Shown here: piece by piece, positions 16,947 to 25,538 of the stretch | How positions within the stretch are numbered: position 1 is the first letter of the stretch | How the letters are laid out: each line of letters starts with the position of its first letter | Origin: Geomonas oryzisoli | GTDB lineage: Bacteria; Desulfobacterota; Desulfuromonadia; Geobacterales; Geobacteraceae | Direction of reading: 5' to 3' | Assembly (NCBI RefSeq): GCF_018986915.1 | Contig: NZ_CP076723.1 | Location: forward strand, 3,893,501-3,957,500 | Length of the DNA stretch: 64,000 bases | The notes under the pieces: generated by a model | Databases searched by the model: none | What the model was told of the DNA's origin: nothing | The model's input: the letters and a program-made list of their open reading frames with translations, nothing else | Program-made: the position numbers and the translations under genes

Positions 16947-17185
16947 GAAAAATATTGTAATTAAAAGACACTTTACGTTAAGATTCCAGCGCTTCCGGTG
17001 ATATGGCCCAGGATTTCCGGTCTTTCACGGAACACGCTGCACCATGATTAGAAGCACTGAACACGGTACCCCTGTTAGATCAGCGGGTTGGACGCCCCAC
17101 CGTTACCAGGGGCACCGTTGGCGTTTGTATTGCATCCATTAACAGCTGTTGCTATGCGGTTATTTTATCTGGTGGGCGGCGTCAC

Positions 17186-17920
17186 ATGCAAAACGGAACC
17201 TACAACTATAAGGACTACTTCCAACCCGGCCAGAAAGCCCGGGTCGAAGTGGCGTTATCGGGGGACACTGTTTTCAATGATGGCGCGGTAGTCACCGAGA
17301 TCAACGACACCGAGGTCCGTCTGCGGCTCTCGCGCGAGAAGCTGCCCGAAGGGGTGCTGCTGCGGCGCGAAGCGCCGCTGGTGGTCCGGGTCGGCGTGGG
17401 GGGCAGCAGCTATCGCTGCAAAGGCGTCGTGGTGGACGACCACGGCGAGGAGGACCTGCGAGTCGCCTTCACCGACCGGGTGACCCCCGAGGACCAGAGA
17501 GAATACTTCCGCCTCGGCACCGACATCCCCGTGATCCTCTTCAACGTGACCGCAGGCACCGCCGAGGAAAGCGGCACCGCCGGACTGCGCGTGGCGAGTC
17601 AAAGCAGCCTGCCGAGGATCGTCAACATCAGCGGCGGCGGGTTGCGCACCGAGACCGAGATGGAGATGACGCGGGACGACATCGTCTATGCCACCTTCCA
17701 CCTGCCGTTGCCCGAGCCGAAAGTGGTGCCGGTGGTCGCCCAGGTGATGCATTGCGAGAAGATCACCAGCGGCGACGGGATGGTCCACAGCGCCGGGTTG
17801 CGTTTCATGCACATCAACGAGAGGGATCGCGACGCCATAGTCCGCTACGTCTGTAACGAGGAGATCAAGCGTATCAGGCTCTGCCGCAAGGACTTCTATT
17901 CCCTCAACAGCGCTTCGTAA
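17186..17920 (+). CDS. PilZ-domain cyclic di-GMP-binding protein
   Basis: 244 aa cytoplasmic protein. Residues about 1-105 form a YcgR-N/PilZN-like beta domain. The PilZ domain begins at EDQREYFRLGTDIP, which supplies the arginine motif, and continues to NISGGGLRTE, matching the second part D/NxSxxG. There is an insertion of about 25 residues between the two motifs. It probably senses the output of cyclases such as the GGDEF protein at 12527. The start at 17186 has a poor ribosome binding site. A 298-bp non-coding region precedes it, in which I see only weak hairpins and no clear GEMM riboswitch. Confidence 0.88.
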   Translation: MQNGTYNYKDYFQPGQKARVEVALSGDTVFNDGAVVTEINDTEVRLRLSREKLPEGVLLRREAPLVVRVGVGGSSYRCKGVVVDDHGEEDLRVAFTDRVTPEDQREYFRLGTDIPVILFNVTAGTAEESGTAGLRVASQSSLPRIVNISGGGLRTETEMEMTRDDIVYATFHLPLPEPKVVPVVAQVMHCEKITSGDGMVHSAGLRFMHINERDRDAIVRYVCNEEIKRIRLCRKDFYSLNSAS

Positions 17921-17966
17921 CGACGGCCTCCAGGCCGGCGAGAATTTATGTAATGCAGCAACTGAC

Positions 17967-17999
17967 AAGGCCAACCGGGCACCCGGCTGGCCTTTTTTT
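17967..17999 (+). terminator. Rho-independent terminator after the PilZ gene
   Basis: AAGGCCAACCGGG/CCCGGCTGGCCTT hairpin followed by TTTTTTT. Confidence 0.9.
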
Positions 18000-18005
18000 G
18001 ATCCT

Positions 18006-18116
18006 AGGGGACTGGCTCCGCCAGGTGCCTGTCCCCTTAGTGCTTGGTGAGTTTGTTGAGCAGAATGGAGCGTTCCGCTAAAGGGACAGGCACCTAAACG
18101 GAGCCAGTCCCTTCTG
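18006..18116. repeat. Full-length REPIN-like repeat (family A)
   Basis: 111 bp: left arm GGGGACTGGCTCCG + AGGTGCCTGTCCCC, a 46-bp middle containing GGAGCGTTCCGC, then the right arm as its inverted copy (GGGACAGGCACC, GGAGCCAGTCCC) ending CTTCTGC. The middle is also conserved with the copies at 33191 and 50520. Confidence 0.9.
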
Positions 18117-18138
18117 CTACCACCTATCGCGACTCCCT

Positions 18139-19218
18139 TTACCTCAACGCCTCCGTCAGTCCCCGCAGCAGCAAATCATTTTCCTCCTCGAGCCGCACCG
18201 CAACCCTGAAGAAGCCGGCATCCAGCCCCTGGAAGTTGCCGCAGTCCCGGATCAGTATCCCCTTGGCGAGCAACGCCTCGCGCAACTGTCTCGCGCTCAC
18301 CTCCTGGCGCAGAATCCGAACCAGCACGTAATTGGCCCGCCCGCTGAAAACCTGCAGCCCCTGGATCTGCTCAAGAGCCGCGGCAAGTCTGGCGCGCTCG
18401 CGATCCACATAGCTCCTGGTGCGGCGGCAGTACCCTTCGTCCGCCAGCGAAGCGATGCCCGCCACCTGGGCCGCCGTATTCACGCTCCAGGGATCCTGCT
18501 GTGCGGCGATCTGCTCGATGGTTTCCGCAGCGGCGATGGCGTATCCCAAACGCAGCCCCGGGATGCCGAAGAATTTGGTCATGGAGCGGAGCAACACCGC
18601 CCGCGGGTTCTCGCGCACGAGGTGCTTCGCCGACTCATCCTCGCAGAAATCGATGAACGCCTCGTCCAGCACCAGGAAGGTGCCGCTCTCCCGGCACAGG
18701 TCGATGATCCCCGCGACGTCCCGCAGCGGCAGCAGGTTTCCGACGGGGTTACCCGGATTGCAGAGAAAGAGCATGTCGTAGCCGGCGCCAAGCCTTCCAG
18801 CCAAGGCCTCAGTATCGAGGGCGAAGTTGTCAGCGGCAGACAGTGCGAAATACTCGACCTGCCACCCCGCCCGCTCCAGGGCCAGCGCGTACTCCGCGAA
18901 TGCCGGCGCCACGATGAGGGCCTTCTTCCCGTAGAAGGTGCGCGGCAGCAGGTGTATCAGCTCCGTCGACCCGTTGGCAACGGCGATTTGAGCGGCATCC
19001 ACAGCGTGATAGGCGGCCAGCGCCTGCTTCAGTTCGGCGGCACCCTTGTCCGGGTAATGGAGCAGGCGATCCAGGCTCGCCGTCAGCGCCTCGCGTACCC
19101 CCGGCGCCATCCCCAGCGGGTTGATGCTGGCGGAGAAGTCGATGATCCGCTCCGGCGCCAGCCCGAGGTTCCTGGCCACGGCGAAGACGTTGCCTCCATG
19201 TTCATGTGCGATTGCCAT
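18139..19218 (-). CDS. cobD: Threonine-phosphate decarboxylase CobD-type
   Basis: PLP enzyme, histidinol-phosphate aminotransferase fold, that makes (R)-1-aminopropan-2-ol phosphate for the cobalamin side chain. 359 aa. DFSASINPLG at the N-terminus is typical of CobD. PLP Lys in SMTKFFGIPGLRLGYA; also FLCNPGNPVG and LVLDEAFIDF. It closes the cobalamin gene cluster, directly after cbiB, which uses its product. That context separates it from HisC. A variant palindromic repeat lies upstream. Confidence 0.9.
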   Translation of the reverse strand: MAIAHEHGGNVFAVARNLGLAPERIIDFSASINPLGMAPGVREALTASLDRLLHYPDKGAAELKQALAAYHAVDAAQIAVANGSTELIHLLPRTFYGKKALIVAPAFAEYALALERAGWQVEYFALSAADNFALDTEALAGRLGAGYDMLFLCNPGNPVGNLLPLRDVAGIIDLCRESGTFLVLDEAFIDFCEDESAKHLVRENPRAVLLRSMTKFFGIPGLRLGYAIAAAETIEQIAAQQDPWSVNTAAQVAGIASLADEGYCRRTRSYVDRERARLAAALEQIQGLQVFSGRANYVLVRILRQEVSARQLREALLAKGILIRDCGNFQGLDAGFFRVAVRLEEENDLLLRGLTEALR

Positions 19219-19286
19219 AAGTTACCTTTTCCGCTTCAGGCGGCGTGACCTTCCCGTACGGCGCATTGGACAGCGTCAGACTGGAG

Positions 19287-19380
19287 GGGCAAATAATCAT
19301 TTGCCCAGCCGCGCGTGCCCCGCTGATGCGGCCGCATTATCGGTGATCCTGGCGAAACCAGGGCGAATGATTATTCGCCC
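19287..19380. repeat. Paired palindromic repeats, copies 3 and 4
   Basis: GGGCAAATAATCATTTGCCC at 19287-19306 (variant) and GGGCGAATGATTATTCGCCC at 19361-19380, inverted to each other across 54 bp, between cobD and cbiB. Confidence 0.88.
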
Positions 19381-19391
19381 CTACAGGTGCA

Positions 19392-20351
19392 TTAACGATT
19401 AAAGAGCGCGACGATGGCAAGCCACCCAGCCACCAGCAGCGCTTCGCTGCCGTACATGAGCCGCACCACCCCGGCGTAGCTCGCCTGGGACAACGGCAAT
19501 GACGGGTCGCCGATGGTCGGCTTCTCCACTATCTTGCCGAAATAACGGTTTGCCCCGCCCAACCGGACGCCGAGCGCCCCGGCGGCCGCCGCCTCGGGAA
19601 AGCCGCTGTTGGGAGAGGAATGGTTCCTGCCGTCCCTGCGCAAGATGCGCCAGGCACCGCCACCGTTCAAGCCGCACAACGGAGCTGCCAGCACCATGAG
19701 CAGCCCGGTCAGCCGCGCCGGCACGTAATTGGCCAGATCGTCGAAGCGGGCCGAAGCCCAGCCGAACTCGAGATAGCGCTCGTTCTTGTACCCCACCATC
19801 GAGTCCAGCGTGTTCACCGCCTTGTAGGCGATGGCCAGTGCGGGACCGCCCAGCAGCAGGTAGAAAAGCGGGGCGATGACGCCGTCGCCAGTGTTCTCCG
19901 CAACGGTCTCCACCGCTCCCCGGATGATCTCCGGCTCGTCCAGCTCCGCGGTCTCGCGCCCGACGATATACGACAGCGCCAACCTGGCGGCAGGGAGATC
20001 GCCGCTTTGCAGCGCCTGCACCACCTTGGCTGACTCCTGGTGCAGCGAGCGCGCCGCCAGTGAAACCCACGCGAGGTAGAGGGAGACTACCAAACCGGCG
20101 GCCGGAGCGAGCAGGTAAGCGGCATAGATAAGCGACGCTGCCAGCGCATAACTGATGCCGACAGTGGCGACCAGCAGCAGGACACCCGCGATGCGCACGT
20201 TCGGGATCATGCGGCGCAGCGGCTTTTCGAGCCCGGAAATCAGTTCGCCGATGCCGACCACCGGGTGGGGCAAAGCGCGCGGGTCGCCGAGGACCAGGTC
20301 CAGCAGCACGGCGCCGAGGACTACCGCGACCGGTGATTCCGCGACTGTCAT
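19392..20351 (-). CDS. cbiB: Adenosylcobinamide-phosphate synthase CbiB
   Basis: Inner-membrane enzyme attaching aminopropanol phosphate to adenosylcobyric acid. 319 aa with four to five hydrophobic segments. Family motifs DLVLGDPRALPHPVVGIG near the N-terminus, VAENTGDGVIAPLFYLLLGGP, and NTLDSMVGYKNERYLEFGWASAR. The ATG overlaps the stop of the CbiH-CbiP gene (ATGA), so the two are translationally coupled. Confidence 0.95.
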   Translation of the reverse strand: MTVAESPVAVVLGAVLLDLVLGDPRALPHPVVGIGELISGLEKPLRRMIPNVRIAGVLLLVATVGISYALAASLIYAAYLLAPAAGLVVSLYLAWVSLAARSLHQESAKVVQALQSGDLPAARLALSYIVGRETAELDEPEIIRGAVETVAENTGDGVIAPLFYLLLGGPALAIAYKAVNTLDSMVGYKNERYLEFGWASARFDDLANYVPARLTGLLMVLAAPLCGLNGGGAWRILRRDGRNHSSPNSGFPEAAAAGALGVRLGGANRYFGKIVEKPTIGDPSLPLSQASYAGVVRLMYGSEALLVAGWLAIVALFNR

Positions 20352-22675
20352 CGACCGCGCGAGATGCCGCAGATCCGGAAGATCCGCTCCAGGTCGAGGT
20401 GCTTTTCCATGTGCACCGCGAGCTCATCGAAGGGATCGGGCGCAAGCGCCGCTTCCGCCCGCTCCGGGATCCCCTTGTGCCGCCTGATCCGGTTCAGGAA
20501 CCCGGTCCGGAAACCGTGGTTGTCGAAGATCCCGTGCAGGTAGGTGCCGAAAACCCTGCCGTCGGCCGAAACCGCTCCATCCTCCAAATCGGTGCCGGTG
20601 CCGGAACGGCTGCTGATGCGCGCGAACGGGCTCGCGCTGCTGCCGAGCACGCTGTCGCCCATGTGGATCTCGTATCCCGCCACAGCGGCGCTGCATCCCG
20701 GCGCCACCCCCTGCCCTGCCGGCAACAACTCCCCTTGGGCCTGGTGGGTCTGCTTCTCCTTCAGCATGGTGGTCACCACGTCCAGCAGCCCCAGTCCCTC
20801 GGTGCTTTCCAGGTTTGACTCGACCCGGTCCGGATCGTTCACCGTGGCCCCGAGCATCTGGTAGCCGCCGCAGATGCCGACTACCGGCCCCTGGTAGCGG
20901 CATAGTGCATCGGCGATCCCCTGCTCCCTGATAGCGACGAGATCGGCGATGGTGGACTTGGTCCCGGGGATGATCACGAGATCCATGCTCTCTACCAGCC
21001 AGGGCGAATGGATGTAGTAGACATCCACATCGGGCTCCGCCTCCAGCACGGAGAAATCGGTGTAGTTGGAGATCCGCGGTAGGCGCACCACGCCCACGCG
21101 CAGCTTCTCACCCGACTGCAGCGCCTTGGGGGCCGTCGGCTTCTTCTGCAGGGCGACGCTGTCCTCTTCCGGAAGAGCGAGGCTTTTGAACCAGGGGAGC
21201 ACCCCCAGGACCGGGACGCCGGTGCGTTTTTCAACGTACTCGATGCCCGAGTCCAGCAGCGAAACGTCCCCGCGGAACTTGTTGATGATGACGCCTTGCA
21301 CCAGCGCCTTCTCTTCCGGCGTGAGCAATTCCAGGGTTCCCACTATCTGCGCGAAGACCCCGCCCCGGTCGATATCCGCCACCAGGATAACCGGTGCGCC
21401 GGCCATGGCCGCCACCTTCAGGTTGGCGATGTCGTGCGCGCGCAGGTTGATCTCCGCGATGCTCCCGGCCCCTTCCAGGACGATGAAGGCATAACGCTCG
21501 CGCAACCGCTGGAAGCTCTCCTGCACCTTCAGGAAGGCCTCCGGCTTATAGGCGTTGTACTCCTTGACGCCCATGTTGCGCACCACCTTGCCCTGCACGA
21601 TGACCTGGCTGCCGGTGTCGGAGTTCGGCTTCAAGAGGATCGGGTTCATGTCGGTGTGGGGCGGGATGCCGCACGCCTCCGCCTGCACGCCCTGGGCGCG
21701 CCCGATTTCGCCCCCCTCCGGGGTGACCGCCGAGTTGAGCGCCATGTTCTGCGATTTGAAGGGAGCGACCGAGAGGCCGTGGCGCTTGAGGATGCGGCAG
21801 AAGCCGGCAGCGAGCACCGATTTCCCCACGTCGGACCCGGTGCCGCAGAACATCACCGCATGCGGGTCGGCACTGGGCGCATCGGTGGCCGTGGCGGCGC
21901 TCCGCTTCCTGCGGTTGGGATTCTGGCTGTCGCCGCGGGTGGCGTAGCCGCGGGGGGTGACGATCCTGCCGTCCTTGCAGAGGCGGGTCGAAGCGTTGCC
22001 GATGATGACGATGGAGAACATGTCGATCGGGTGGTTCAGCATCTCCCCCAGCGTGGTGATGATGCGCTCCTCGCCGTCCCGGCAGGCGTTGCGAACGATG
22101 CCGACCGGTACCTGCGGGCCGCGCGCCGCGATCAGGATGGCAGCCGCCTCCTCGATCTGGGTGGTGCGCCCCTTGCTGCGCGGGTTGTACAGCGCCACCA
22201 CGAAATCCGCCTCGGCGGCAGCCCGGAGACGTTGACGGATCTTGTCCAACGGAGTCAGCAGGTCCGAGAGGGAGATCACGGCAAAGTCGTGCATGAGCGG
22301 CGCACCGAGGACCGAAGCCGCGGCCTGCACCGCCGAGACACCGGGAACCACGACCACCTCGACGTCGGAGGGTGCGTCCGGCTCGTCGGCCAGTTCCAGG
22401 GCGAGTCCGGCCATGCCGTAGATGCCCGCATCGCCGCTGGAAACCAGCGCCACCGTCTTGCCCGAGGCGGCAATGGTGAGGGCCTGCGAGCAGCGCTCCA
22501 CCTCGCGCATCATCCCGGAAGAGTAGAGGATCTTGCCGGAAAGAAGCGGCTGTATGAAGTCAAGGTAGGCCTGGTACCCGACGATGACGTCGGCATCCTC
22601 GATGGCCTGGCGCGCCTCGAAGGTCATGTGGTTCAGCCCGCCCGGGCCGATGCCTACTACGTAAAGTTTGGACAT
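20348..22675 (-). CDS. Fused precorrin-3B C17-methyltransferase (CbiH) and cobyric acid synthase (CbiP)
   Basis: 775-residue bifunctional protein. Residues 1 to about 240 are a tetrapyrrole methylase (LYVVGIGPGGLNHMTFEA, VSSGDAGIYGMAGLALE, ALYNPRSKGR) of the CbiH/CobJ type, performing ring contraction chemistry. A linker rich in Arg, Ala and Thr (about 241-270) leads to a full CobQ/CbiP amidotransferase: MFCGTGSDVGKSVLAAGFCR (P-loop), PFKSQNMALNS, ADIDRGGVFAQ, and a C-terminal GATase-like domain with GICGGYQML (nucleophile Cys). These steps are not adjacent in the pathway, so the fusion is unusual. No frameshift or internal stop. Confidence 0.9.
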   Translation of the reverse strand: MSKLYVVGIGPGGLNHMTFEARQAIEDADVIVGYQAYLDFIQPLLSGKILYSSGMMREVERCSQALTIAASGKTVALVSSGDAGIYGMAGLALELADEPDAPSDVEVVVVPGVSAVQAAASVLGAPLMHDFAVISLSDLLTPLDKIRQRLRAAAEADFVVALYNPRSKGRTTQIEEAAAILIAARGPQVPVGIVRNACRDGEERIITTLGEMLNHPIDMFSIVIIGNASTRLCKDGRIVTPRGYATRGDSQNPNRRKRSAATATDAPSADPHAVMFCGTGSDVGKSVLAAGFCRILKRHGLSVAPFKSQNMALNSAVTPEGGEIGRAQGVQAEACGIPPHTDMNPILLKPNSDTGSQVIVQGKVVRNMGVKEYNAYKPEAFLKVQESFQRLRERYAFIVLEGAGSIAEINLRAHDIANLKVAAMAGAPVILVADIDRGGVFAQIVGTLELLTPEEKALVQGVIINKFRGDVSLLDSGIEYVEKRTGVPVLGVLPWFKSLALPEEDSVALQKKPTAPKALQSGEKLRVGVVRLPRISNYTDFSVLEAEPDVDVYYIHSPWLVESMDLVIIPGTKSTIADLVAIREQGIADALCRYQGPVVGICGGYQMLGATVNDPDRVESNLESTEGLGLLDVVTTMLKEKQTHQAQGELLPAGQGVAPGCSAAVAGYEIHMGDSVLGSSASPFARISSRSGTGTDLEDGAVSADGRVFGTYLHGIFDNHGFRTGFLNRIRRHKGIPERAEAALAPDPFDELAVHMEKHLDLERIFRICGISRGR

Positions 22676-22708
22676 TAAACTGGAACCTCAGGTGATTCGA
22701 TTTTGTAG

Positions 22709-22728
22709 GGGCGAATAATCATTCGCCC
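22709..22728. repeat. 20-bp palindromic repeat, copy 5, overlapping the cbiG stop
   Basis: GGGCGAATAATCATTCGCCC. The leftward cbiG gene ends inside it: the last codons (Gly-Glu) and TGA are palindrome sequence. Confidence 0.9.
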
Positions 22729-23768
22729 GCCTGCGCAACGGCGAGGGTGACGTTGCCGTCCTTCACCTTGTGCAGCAACAGCTTTCCCCCCGCAGCCGCG
22801 AGCAGCGCCGCCGGTTCGGCGACCCCGCGCGCCCCGATTGCGGCGAAGGCATGCTCCGACGGCGGCGAAGGAACATTGACAGCGTTCAGCTCCACGCTGC
22901 TGAAGAAAACAAGCGGGATACCCTTTCCCCGCGCATAGGTCAACAGCCCCTCTTCATCGGCCTTTGCCTCGGCGCTCGCCAGGCACTTGATGCTTCCCTC
23001 GGCGAGGGAGAGCTGCGCCAGGTGCCTCGAGACCACCGAAGCGATCTCCTCGGCAGCAGTTCCGCGGTTGCAGCCGATCCCGAGGCAGAGATCGACGGGG
23101 CGCAGCACCAGGGTCCGCTCCAGGTCGATTCCGACGGGCACCTGCTTGTTGGTCACCAGCACCATCCCTTTGGCCCCGGTTCGTGCCGCCTGCGCCCAAT
23201 CTTCCACGAACAGAAGGTTTCCCTTTCCGCCGCAGTACTGTGCCACTTTCCCGGTCGGATCGATCACTGCGACCTGCTGGCCCTCCAGGAGCAGTGCATT
23301 GAGTACCTTGACCCGGGACAGGTCGTCGATGTGCCAGCCGTTCTCCTGGGCCAGCATATCGAATGAAGGGAGGTCGTTGACATCGGTCGCGGTGGTGATG
23401 ACCGCCGTGGCGCCGACAAAGTCGGCGCATTGGGCAGCGAGGGCGTTGGCGCCCCCAAGATGGCCGGAGAGAAGAGAAATGGCGAAGCGCCCCGCCTCAT
23501 CCATCACCACGACCGCCGGGTCCTGTTCTTTGCCCTGCAGCAGCAGCGCGATGGAGCGGACCACGATGCCGGTGGCCATGAGGCAGACGAATCCGTCGAA
23601 GTCCGCCCAAAGCCGTGCCAGAAGCGCCGGCACCCGTTCCGAGAACGGCACCGCGCCGGACGCGGCGTGCTTCTCGAGGACAAAGAGCGTACCCTGCGGC
23701 AGGCCGCCTTTGAGCGTCGCACCCAAGCTGGCGCCGTTGGCGGTTATGGCGATGATGGCAACACGCAT
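22719..23768 (-). CDS. cbiG: Cobalt-precorrin-5A hydrolase CbiG
   Basis: Opens the delta-lactone and releases acetaldehyde in the anaerobic corrin pathway. 349 aa. N-terminal domain with FDGFVCLMATGIVVRSIA and LLSGHLGGANALA; C-terminal CobE-like domain with LCLGIGCNRGTAAEEI, then SAEAKADEEGL. Start at 23768 behind AAAGGTCGG. The final codons lie in a dispersed 20-bp palindrome, so the C-terminus has been reshaped by a repeat insertion. Confidence 0.93.
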   Translation of the reverse strand: MRVAIIAITANGASLGATLKGGLPQGTLFVLEKHAASGAVPFSERVPALLARLWADFDGFVCLMATGIVVRSIALLLQGKEQDPAVVVMDEAGRFAISLLSGHLGGANALAAQCADFVGATAVITTATDVNDLPSFDMLAQENGWHIDDLSRVKVLNALLLEGQQVAVIDPTGKVAQYCGGKGNLLFVEDWAQAARTGAKGMVLVTNKQVPVGIDLERTLVLRPVDLCLGIGCNRGTAAEEIASVVSRHLAQLSLAEGSIKCLASAEAKADEEGLLTYARGKGIPLVFFSSVELNAVNVPSPPSEHAFAAIGARGVAEPAALLAAAGGKLLLHKVKDGNVTLAVAQAGE

Positions 23769-23803
23769 AGTACCGACCTTTGTGGAGAGAGGGTGCGCAG
23801 CGG

Positions 23804-23876
23804 AAGGGACTGGCTCCGTCGCAGCGTCCCCATTGCACTGGTAGTAACGTAGAACCTAGAACATAGAACGTAGAAC
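23804..23876. repeat. REPIN-like half copy plus heptad repeats
   Basis: A degenerate family-A arm (23804-23831) followed by about four tandem units of GAACNTA (23846-23876, for example GTAGAACCTAGAAC). It lies between cbiF and cbiG. Confidence 0.75.
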
Positions 23877-23881
23877 AGCCT

Positions 23882-24667
23882 CTAAGTTACGATTCCTTCC
23901 CTGCACCCGTGGCTGAATCCCTTGTCGTAAAGGAGCGACTTCGCCTTCATCCCTTCGCTGCGCGCCCGCAGCACGTCCCCCACCACGATGAGCGCCTGCT
24001 TGCCTATACCGGCATCTCTCACCTTGGCCGCGATATCCGCCAGCGTCCCGGTCAGCACCTGTTCGTCGGCCCAGGAAGCCTTGGCCACCACGGCGACCGG
24101 GGTGTCCTCCTGGTAGGCGCCGGACAGTAGTTCCTCCACCACTTTCTCGATCATGGAGATGGAAAGGTAGATCACCAGGGTGGCGCCTATTTGCGCGATG
24201 TTGCCCAACTGCTCCCGTTCGGGCACCGGGGTCCTCCCGGCCAGGCGCGTGATCACCACGGTCTGCGACACCTCGGGGAGAGTCAACTCCTGCTTCAGGG
24301 TCGCCGCGGCGGCGAAAGCGCTGGTCACACCGGGGACCACCTCATAGCTGATGCCGAGCTTGTCCAACTCCTCCATCTGTTCCTGGATGGCGCCGTAGAT
24401 GGAAGGATCACCGGTGTGCAGTCGCACCACCAGTTCCCCCGCAAGTACCGCCTCGGCCAAAACCTTGGTAGTCTGCTCCAGGTCCATCCCGGCGGAGTCG
24501 TAGACGCGGGCATCCGGTGCGTAGGTGAGCACCAGTTCGCGGTCGACGAGGCTGCCGGCATAGACGACGACATCGGCCTCGCCCAAGAGGCGAGCCCCCT
24601 TCACGGTGATGAGTTCGACATCGCCGGGACCGGCGCCGACAAAATGGACTATGTTCTCATGGGACAT
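23882..24667 (-). CDS. cbiF: Cobalt-precorrin-4 C11-methyltransferase CbiF
   Basis: SAM-dependent tetrapyrrole methylase of the anaerobic pathway (CobM equivalent). 261 aa from the ATG at 24667; an upstream in-frame GTG at 24682 is less well placed. Motifs: FVGAGPGDVELITVKGARLL, DVVVYAGSLV, LHTGDPSIYGAIQEQM, VPGVTSAFAAAA, and VIYLSISMIEKVVEELL. All match the CbiF/CobM subfamily. Flanked by repeats on both sides. Confidence 0.94.
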   Translation of the reverse strand: MSHENIVHFVGAGPGDVELITVKGARLLGEADVVVYAGSLVDRELVLTYAPDARVYDSAGMDLEQTTKVLAEAVLAGELVVRLHTGDPSIYGAIQEQMEELDKLGISYEVVPGVTSAFAAAATLKQELTLPEVSQTVVITRLAGRTPVPEREQLGNIAQIGATLVIYLSISMIEKVVEELLSGAYQEDTPVAVVAKASWADEQVLTGTLADIAAKVRDAGIGKQALIVVGDVLRARSEGMKAKSLLYDKGFSHGCREGIVT

Positions 24668-24679
24668 GGAAAGACCTTT

Positions 24680-24810
24680 CACAAAGCGTTAACGCAAAGA
24701 CGCCAAGCCGTGGAGCCGCCAAGAAAAACGAAAAAGGGGAAAGGCTGCCACATCCCCCACGCTTTAACTTTGCGCCTCTGTGCCTCCGCGCCTTTGCGTT
24801 GAAGGTTTAA
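24680..24810. repeat. CGCAAAG-type inverted repeat (family D)
   Basis: Left arm TTAACGCAAAGACGCCAAG, right arm CTTTGCGCCTCTGTGCC and CGCGCCTTTGCGTTGAAGG in inverse orientation, about 130 bp overall, between cbiL and cbiF. Related copies at 37236 and 42431. Confidence 0.8.
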
Positions 24811-24827
24811 AGCTGACCGGCCGGGAA

Positions 24828-25538
24828 TTACAGCGGGTTCTTCCTGACGATCAGCATGGAGAGGTAATCGAGCTTCTGGCCGACCAGCGCCTCAAGGTCG
24901 TGATGCACCTCTTCCTCCGCGGAACCGACCCGGCGCACGAAGACGCCTCCCTTTTCCCGCCCCAGCTCCTTCAGCGCCGCGTAGACGGAGTCGAACACCC
25001 GGTTCACCTTCATGAGCACCACGGTATCGAACTCTTCCAGGGTACGTTTCAGCTCGTCCTTCTCGTAGGTGGCAGGGAGGATGGCGATGCGCTCCGCCCC
25101 AAGGCCAAGCGGCAGCCCGGAGACGGCGGAGGAGGCGAGAATGCTGGAAATGCCCGGCACCACTTCTATCTTGATCTCGGGATATTTGGCGAGGAAGATC
25201 CTGTGGATGTAGAGGTAGGTGGAATAGAGAAACGGGTCGCCGATGGTGACGAAGGCGACGTCCTTGCCGGCCGCTATCCGCTGCGCCACCTGGTCCGCGG
25301 CCTCTTCCCAGAACGGGTCCAGCCCCTGCTGGTCTTTCACCATGGGGAACAGCTGGATCAGCACTTCCTGGCGGCTGCGGTCGATGAACTCCTCTACTAT
25401 GGAGAGCGCGTAGCTCCCCCCCTCGGCCGCACCGGTAGGAGCACAGATCACATCCACGCTCCGCAAGATCCGCTCCGCCTTCCTGGTCAACAGTTCCGGA
25501 TCGCCCGGCCCCACACCTACCGCATAGACAACCGCCAC
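24828..25538 (-). CDS. cbiL: Cobalt-precorrin-2 C20-methyltransferase CbiL
   Basis: 236 aa tetrapyrrole methylase (CobI equivalent) that methylates C20 of cobalt-precorrin-2. VVYAVGVGPGDPELLTRKAERIL at the N-terminus, DVICAPTG, FVTIGDPFLYSTYLYI, VPGISSILASSAV. Starts with GTG at 25538, whose G is the last base of the cbiET TAG stop (one-base overlap), so translation is coupled. In the window's leftward cobalamin series it follows cbiET. Confidence 0.94.
   Translation of the reverse strand: MAVVYAVGVGPGDPELLTRKAERILRSVDVICAPTGAAEGGSYALSIVEEFIDRSRQEVLIQLFPMVKDQQGLDPFWEEAADQVAQRIAAGKDVAFVTIGDPFLYSTYLYIHRIFLAKYPEIKIEVVPGISSILASSAVSGLPLGLGAERIAILPATYEKDELKRTLEEFDTVVLMKVNRVFDSVYAALKELGREKGGVFVRRVGSAEEEVHHDLEALVGQKLDYLSMLIVRKNPL

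Noticed and set aside
16972-17185. Possible GEMM (c-di-GMP) riboswitch upstream of the PilZ gene
   Set aside because: Only weak local hairpins; none of the conserved GEMM core was found.
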